From Saxidomus purpurata (lineage: Eukaryota > Mollusca > Bivalvia > Venerida > Veneridae): 64,000 nucleotides of DNA. The notes below the pieces were generated by a model. The model worked only from the letters and a program-made list of their open reading frames with translations. It was not told where the DNA came from and did no database searches. Position 1 is the stretch's first letter. The number at the start of each line of letters is the position of its first letter. Below, in pieces: positions 52,101 through 61,100 of the stretch. The DNA is taken from contig JAFMSR010000010.1 of NCBI GenBank assembly GCA_022818135.1, positions 31,482,269 to 31,546,268 on the forward strand, written 5' to 3'. The position numbers and the translations under genes were made by a program.

Positions 52101-55100
52101 TGTGAACACTGTACAGTAGCTTTTAATCTGTTTGTGCAACTTATTCTAATATGTGAACACTGTTACGGTAGCTTTTAATCTGTATTGTAACTTGTTCTAA
52201 TATGTGAACACTGTTACAGTAGCTTTTAATCTGTTTTGTAACTTGTTCTAATATGTGAACACTGTTACAGTAGCTTTTAATCTGTTTTGTAACTTGTTCT
52301 AATATGTGAACACTGTTACAGTAGCTTTTAATCTGTATTGTAACTTATTCTAATATGTGAACACTACAACATATCAGTAGCTTTTAATCTGTTTTGTAAC
52401 TTGTATCAACAACAGTTGTATTGTTGCTATAGCGTGATTTCCATGAAATAATGTAAAGTAATTGAAAAACGCCTCCTAACTTTCTCCTTTCATAATTCAG
52501 ATCGTTAGCAGGGAATAGTCTCGGTACGTTACCTGAAGGTTTATTGGATACCATGATTTTACTAGAAAGCCTTGACCTGTCTGATAACTCAATGACATAT
52601 CTACATTCTCTAAATAAAAAGACAAACCTTACAACTGTCGATATCAGTAACAACAATCTAGAGACCATAGCTTCTTCAGCATTTGCAGGACTAACCAGCC
52701 TTGGGTCAATGTGAGTACTTGCCTTGTTTTCCATGTAAACATTGCGTTTGCAAATTAAAAACAAAAAATCTTGAAACTCCGAGACGCAAATTACAATATG
52801 ATACAGTTCATTTGAATTTCAAACAACAGTTAATCACTCCAATGGAAGCAAAAGAAGTGTTTAAACCCGCTGCAATTTCACTGTTTCCTACGCATTGTCC
52901 ATACAGCTGAGAATGAACAAGAACTACGTAACCTTTAAAAAGATAGTAGGCGCAATTTAATTTTTATGATATAAAAGCGATTGTTAGCCAGATTTCTATA
53001 GCAAAAATTAATTTTATTCAGGCGGAAGCGCCAAATGTCACATTGTGGGAAAAAAAAGAACCTCAACTGGGTTTCGGACCCATAAGCCTTCACTTACAAA
53101 GTTGTAAAACTGGATGCTCTCCCGACTGAGCTAACATGCCACTTGTCAATGTTGTCCATTAGTAGTAATTTACATTAATTTTATCGCGACATGTGTATCA
53201 AGAAAGAAAACTTAATCCTTGTTTTTCCTATAAGTATGCTACTTGAATTATTGATTGTTATTCACTGGCTGAGAAAGTATAAATACTCTACACTTATAAT
53301 GACATTAATTTGGAGGTAACAACATACTATGTTGATGGATATGAATTATTTACGTACTTAAATTATTAACCCATTCAAGAAAGACTGAAACGCAAGAGTA
53401 TTTGATTGTCTTTGTTTTGATCACCATTTACTCAGATTATTTTTCATCTGAAATTTATAACATTGATTAAGTGTTATAAATGTGTCCATGTTTTAAGCTG
53501 ATGTTTTAACTAAGCAGTATTTCTTGCGTGGCTGTCTAGCACTATGACATCACACATTCAAAATGGCTGCCTCCATGACGGTCAATGTTTGAATTTTCAA
53601 TCTTCAATATCTTCACATTCAAAACTCAGATTTAAGAAATTCTCAATTTAAGTCAATCTTTTTACGACTTGCCCTTCCTTTTGAAATTTGACGCTTGCTA
53701 TACTCCGAAAAAAGTATTGAAACAATTGTCAGCATGTAACAACTAAATAAATAAATTAACATGTTATTATTATATAATTATCATTCATTCATACACAGTA
53801 ATACTGTAATGACGTTTATTCCTTTTGTGAAGATGGTCTTATAGAGCTTGATTGCATCCTGCTTCAGATTAAAGAATTGATTCAAATTGTAAAGAAACTA
53901 CTTAATTTGAACTTATCTATATATGATTTTGTTAATGTTTATGGACGCACAGGCATGTCCGTGAAGTTTGACGTCAAATGTGTTCTTCTTTTGAAAGCTA
54001 TTAATATACCTTTCAGGAAAGTAACATGTCAATGAAACCTTTTTTATATATCTTTTACAGAAATTTGGGCAGTAATCCATTGGAGTGTTCTTGTCAAATG
54101 GTAATGACAATAGAGGATGTTGCTTCCGTCATGACGTCAGCAACGTGTAGTGAAAACATTCATGCAAACGGCGTTTCTTTTGCAGCATCAGATAGTTCCC
54201 TTGACAATTACTACCAGCTAGCCAATACATCAACTTTCTATTGCAGTGAGACATTAAACGCATCCATTCTGTTACTTTCAAAAATAAACTTAAAAAATGA
54301 ATTACATATGCTTTAATCGGTCTTATTCTGGGTTGAGTTTGGTCAGATTTTACGGATATAAACGACAAAAGTAGGGGGATTACATTATACCTCTCTAAAC
54401 AACACCTCCGAAGAGCAAAAACCTCTCTACAAAGACAGTTTTTTTTATTTCCCAATGCAGTGATATGTGAACAAAATTACCTCAGTTGAGCAACAATCAG
54501 AAGTTGATGGTCCCTTTGGTGTTGTTGTACATAGGTTGGACTGTTAACACAAAACCATTGACTTCGATCTTGAAAGGAGTATTTCTGCGGATTAAATTCC
54601 AATTACGGAAAATGCAATTCAATCTGACTGTTTATTTTTGCTCGTTTTTAGCCAAGTGAACTTTTGCGATGGATGGTTGTCCGTCGTCCTCCAACATTTT
54701 GCTTCAAACGACATCTTCTCTGAAACCACTGGGTCAATGTTGATGAAACCTGGCAGGGATGTTCCTTGCATGAAGCTCTACCAACATTATTCAAAGAATT
54801 CCATTCCAAATAGAACTATGGTTGCTATGGCAAAAATAGGCAAAACTTTAAAAACTCTTCTTCTCTGAAACATTGCATGAAGCTTAGATATTTAGCATGT
54901 AGCATTGCCTAGTAAACCTCTTCAAATATTGCTCAAATCATGACCCCTAGGTTAAAATTGACCCCGCCCGCGGGTGTCACTTGATTTTACATAGGTTTCT
55001 ATAAGATTAACTTTAAAATTCTTCTTTACCAAAACTGCAAGGCCTACTGCTAAGATATTTAGTATTAAAGCATTTGCTAGTGAACCTCTAAGTTGTTCAA

Positions 55101-58100
55101 TTCATTCCCCTAGGGTCAATACTGGCCCGGCCTAGGAGGTCACTTGTTTTACATGGACATATATAAGAAAACTTTTCAAGATTATCTTCTCCAAAACAAC
55201 AAGGTTTAGAGCCGAGAGATTTAGTGTGCGGATTTCTTTAAGATAAGTTTAAATCATGCCCCAGGGTTAAAATTCACCCTGCCCAGGGAGGTAGTTCGGT
55301 ATAGGAAGAACTTAAAAGTCGTTTTTTTTCTAAAACCACAAGGCATAGAGCTTAGATATTTGGTAGGTAACATTGTCTAGTCATTGTCTTTAACCTACTT
55401 TATTCAAATAATGCTTCTAGGGTCAAAATTGACAACGCCCACAAGGCAAGTGTACTTATACTCTGGTAAGCGCTATACGGCCATCATGGCCCTCTTGTTT
55501 TATTCTATGTCTTGTTTTCCAATGATCATTTTCTTTAATTTTGAATTTGAAGACGTTGAGAGATTTCCAACGTTGTCAGTTAACTACATTTTGATGTTAA
55601 TAAACGCTTAAGATAGTTTTGTTTTTTTCAGGTGGAGATAATGTCACGAGTAGTGGTGTAACTGATACACAGTTTACAATCACTTGGGATCAGCCAGACT
55701 ATGTCTACTTTAATGGGAATTCAAGCGGCGTTACACCTCCTGCCTTGACGGGAGAAGTGTATGTAGTATTCTCACTTTCGCAATTTCACTAATTTTATCT
55801 TTTTCGTTGCCCAATTTTCACATTACACTAGATTGAGTAATCTGTCTCCCTACATGTCATAAACTACATGTATCTCCTCCTCAACCACTACAAGGATTTA
55901 AGTGAAGCTTTTTCAGGAAGCCTCTTTCATATGCTATTCAAGATAGATATTTTAATATTGATCTGGAATGATTGGTGAACTTCGCAACAATCACTATCAC
56001 AATGACGTTAAATATTTGCTAACAAATTACAAAATGGGATCATGACGTATATAGGTAATATTTGAAGAAACGTGTAATTGTTTGTGAAATAATTCTATAA
56101 GGACTGAATAACGAAACAGTTTTACTATTTGGCGCAAAAGGTATACAATCAGATCAGTGTGTAAAGAGTGAAATTCGAAAGAAGTCCTATGTATATCTCC
56201 AAAAGATCAAATTCAAAACACGCTCGATCAGCAAAAACTCCAGTCAAAATGTTCATTCACCGCGCTTTCGTTCGTAACATTTTATTGGTCCAAAACGTAG
56301 GTCAAACCCCATCTTTTACAGTGAACGATAAATAACATGTATCAAAATGTAACTAAACTACATTTATCTTTTGCAATGTACAATGAAATAATTCTTCAAT
56401 CGATTAAAACAATATCTATAATATGATGTATTCGGATTTGGCTTTCTGGTGCTGACATGTCAAATGTTTCTCTATGCATGTAGAGAATACGAAGTTATAT
56501 GCACCAGTGGCGCCGGGGCTACGTTAACGGATACGCAGACTGACGATGCTGCTGAAAATGGATCTTTGTCATTCTCTAAGACCTTTACTGATACGGACGG
56601 CGTTTTACCGGGTACTTCATACGAGTGTTCCATCAGGGCTACAATTGATGGTATAGTCAGTGCAAAAGGTGTCCCCGCTGTGTTTATTACACCTGACGGA
56701 ACAGGTAGAACTTTGAAAAATATCATTAAAATAAACCCATGCTTTATATTCAGTTACAATAATTGTCCAATAGATGTAAAAGATAAAGTACAAATTAGTA
56801 GCTTGCTTCTTCACAGTTTTGCTTTTAATCAGCTGTAAAGTAAGCTTCCCACAACAATGTAACAGCGACAATTAAGAAAGTGTAACATAAACATTATTAT
56901 AAGGTAAGGTAATATAAACATGTGTGTTTTAACAGGTACACCTTCACCAGTTTCGGGTGATATGCAACTTGAAGTGAAGTACTACGACTTCAGTAAAACA
57001 CACGAGGATTTCAATGATTTACAATATATGACCATTTCTGATCCAACTTACGTTGACAGTCCTTACGGAGCATGGCTAGCAGCTTCTAGTACCCCGACCA
57101 GCGACTCGTTCTCCAAGTGGTATAGAAATGATGCGGAAAATATAGAAATTGTTACAAGTCTATTCTTGGATGATATAACTACTACAACAAACAGGTTGGT
57201 TTCACTTTATCAAAATCAGATTATCGAACAAATTAAAACACGGTGGGGAATCGCGTGATCAAAATAATCTCTAAACAAAAGTAAATCTATGAAAATGTTA
57301 AAAAATAATGAAAGTTGTTTAGCTTTAGATATGTAATGTAGCCTATCTTCTGGCGACGTTAATGTATTCTAGAACTACATAGGTCTCAATCATAGTCTCC
57401 TTCCGATTGTAATAAACACTTCAGTACACTGAACTAATTTAGTTTTGAAGTGTTCAGCACAATCAGAAGATGATTGTTATTGAGACTTGAGTAGTTCTAG
57501 AATACGTTAATGTTGTCATAAGATAGTCTACTTTTTATAATCACAGCTGAACAGCTTTCATTATTTTATAACATTTTTCATATATTCACTTTTGTTTAGA
57601 GATTATTTTGACCATGTGATTCCCCGCCGTGTAAAAGCCGTTATCATAAACTCATAATCCCTAAGTTATGTACAAAAGTAAAGGACTTTTCTTACAGTAA
57701 GATTATAACGATTAAAATCAAATGAAATTTCAGATTAGGAAAAAAAAATCATTCTTTTGGATAATTATTCAACTTTCGGTAGGCATTCTTGTTTTTAAAA
57801 GACTGACATATGTAAAAGTGCTTAGTCTGTTAAAAATCTGAATTGAACATGTTAAGCGTCATTATACTAGGCATTTGCAGTGTTTACAAATCTGTCCGTT
57901 TTATGTTTCTTATGTATATCTCTGCAAAGCTTTTATAAGGAACATGATTTATAATTAAGATGTACATAGACATAGTACATAGACATGGTCATTCTAATGA
58001 AGTGAGTAAAACATCCTATCTTTAAATTATAACATTTAAGACATTTAATACAGTAAATATACATGACCACCTAAACGAATTTTGAAATGTTTGGATGACA

Positions 58101-61100
58101 TAAAGAACTTTTCTTGTGTGAATGCATGTGCTTGAAATTAATGTGAAGTGTTTAAAAAAGTATCGCACAGTGTTTCTGTGCAAATTTTTTATCATGATGT
58201 TAAAATAAATTGATTTCTTTTTCTTTTTTACGAACTATATAAATGATATTAATTATAATTCAATTCATTATTATTTTGTTATAAAAGGCCACATTGAAAA
58301 AAAATACATAGTGTGTATTGTTTATACGTATCCAAATGTGCGTGTTGATTTTGTTTTCATTTGTAATTATCGGAACAAGTTTAACGTTTCACATTTTGTT
58401 TCATATAATCTTTTTTCTTCGTTGTCCGTATGGATTGTGCAAAAAGGTTTGTTTTGTATTGAAGGATTTTATTAGCTGGTAATAAATAAAAATATATATT
58501 TCATATTTTACTACAGGTATTATTCGGATTCGTTTTTCCCAGTAGATGGTCAAGGCTTCCAGTCAGAATCACAACTGGACTGTAACGGACAGTATCATAA
58601 TTTTGGGTACGCCTATATGTACATTGACATTACAAAATGAAGCATAACTCAAAACATTAAAGTCTGATTGGAAAAAGACGTTGTTTTTTAATCTTTGTGT
58701 ACGTGAAATCACATAAAATCAATTTTAAAATAGGTACAAATCTAGTTTAATGTTTTCATAATGAATTCATCAGCTGAGAATGTTTTTATTGTATTTTAAT
58801 ACAGACTGTATGCGACTTCAATGTTATGTCTGATACACAATTGAAATCCTCATTCACTTATTTACCTTATATGCATGTTAGGATGCTGAAAGCTATTATC
58901 GTATTGATAATGATGCCAAAATGGTTTCTTTATTTAACAGTTTCATGTGCAAGCATACCAAAGTCGTATTAAATTTTGAATCATTTTTGATACAGTCACT
59001 TTTATATGATTTCATAATTAATCGTTTCGGAAGAATGAACAACCAGTTTGATTTCAGATTTACAAGTGTTGTCCACACAGGATTGATATTCGCAGGTTCA
59101 GAGAAAATCACTCTCGCTGGAGGAGAAGCAATGTGGTTGTATGTTAACAAGATCCGCGTGTTTGAGTTCGTTTCAAATGGGTCTGCTTCGATTCCATGCT
59201 ATGTCGTGTATTTTTCCAGCGCTGCAGCACCTAGTAAATATCAAACATTACAAATTTTAGAACTGTACAGATTACAATATAGTTGTCAGGTATTATTGCT
59301 TCTGGTGAGTTTGTCTTCATGGTGAATTCATTGACTTGCATCGAAATTATGTCATATCTCTTAAGGGCATAAGAATGTTTTCAATTGCGATCCTTACTAT
59401 ATGTTGAAAGTTTCCTGTGGCTTTTCCTGATAAGCTGCTCGGGTTACTCCAGATAAATATACATACATGATCAGTGGTATAACTCTATTTTTTATATCCT
59501 GAATGTATTGGGTAAGTATTTAGTTCTGATTTTATTAGCTGATATTCAACACATAACGTTTTAGCAATACTAAAAGTTTGAAACTTGACCAGCACTATCA
59601 TTTTCATGATTACTGATGACGAATTGATGAAAATTTCCCTTCGAACCTAGTGAAATCTATGCGTAATCCCTAATTGTGTCTTTGAACTCCGACCAACTAG
59701 TAATCAACTGGGGCTGACAAAAGTCGTGTAAGTAAGAATATGCACATATACACTGATTTTACTCAACATCTGTGGTAAAACCCTAAATAATCTGGTAACC
59801 CGTGTAGCTAATCCAAAAGTAATAGATTGAATCCGAAAATGCTTGTAACGGAATATTGGATAGTTGATTCTGATTCGAATATTTTTTAACGAATCCATTT
59901 GTAATGCTAATTTAAACTTTTATATCTAATTATTTTAATTTTCAAGTTATTTTCTTAACTCCGATTCCTCGTTCTTTAAACTTAAACAATACTACAGTAG
60001 CCTAAAATTTATATACTGTCACTAAATTAAACAATTTTTGAAACCTCTATTTTCAGCTGGCATTGTATATGTACAGGAAGGCACATTGTCAGGGGAAAAT
60101 TGCACCGATTTGTCAAGTTCAATACCAATCAGTTTACTTTTAGAGGTAGTTCTCAACAACATTGTTAATGTATTGGCCCTGAAATAAGTCAGTTTAGATA
60201 TTCGTTATATTATTTTAGTACAACGTTTTACACTAAAGCCTTCTCATATAAAAATAATTCTACATATTAGTTTACCTAGTATGTTAAACAGTTAGTCTGT
60301 GGAGACGGACGCCACACAGTGCAGCTGCACCCAAAGTATGAAAGTATCATCTTAAAACTGAATATATGCTTAATTTAGGTGATTACAGACACGAGGTAGA
60401 CTTTATAAAACAAGAGGGCCAGGGCATCGCCCTGGCACCCTTGCGGGAAGATCACTAGATAATGTTATATACAAAAAAGTTTCCTATATACGCCTTGAAA
60501 AAATTCCTTTCCCCCAATTTTGACCCGGGGGTTTATTGAACATTGGTGGCCACTAGACGGCTCATGCCAAATCTAAGCCTAGGCCTGTGGTTTCAAAGAA
60601 GAAGATTTTAAAGTGTTTACATATAAGCCTATGAAAACAAGGACCCCCTTGGGGGTCAATTTTGATCCGGGGCATAATTTGAACAATCTTGTAGAGGCCA
60701 CTAGCCAATGCACCTGCCAAATATCTAAGCCTAGGCCTGGGTTTCAGAAAGAAATTTTAAAGTTACCTATATATTCCTATGCAAAACTAGGACCACCCCC
60801 GCGGGTCATTTTGGGCGGGGGGTCATAATTTGAACAATTGGTGAGGCTCAGAAAGCTACTGCAAATTTTGCCTAGGCCTGTGGTTGGAAGAAGTTTAAGT
60901 TTTCCTATATATGCCTATAAAATAAGGGCCCACCTCAATTTGACCCGGGGCTAATTTGAACATCTTGGAGAGGTCCACAAGACAAGCTACATGCAAAAAT
61001 AGCCTAGGCCTGTGGTTTCAGAGAAGAAGATTTTTCCTATTTCTTGCCATAGCAACCAGAGTTTGATGGAAGGAATTCTTTGAACAATTTGGTAGAGCTC

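Noticed and set aside
53058..53143. Functional tRNA gene
   Set aside because: A and B boxes are good, but the anticodon arm does not form a standard stem and loop.
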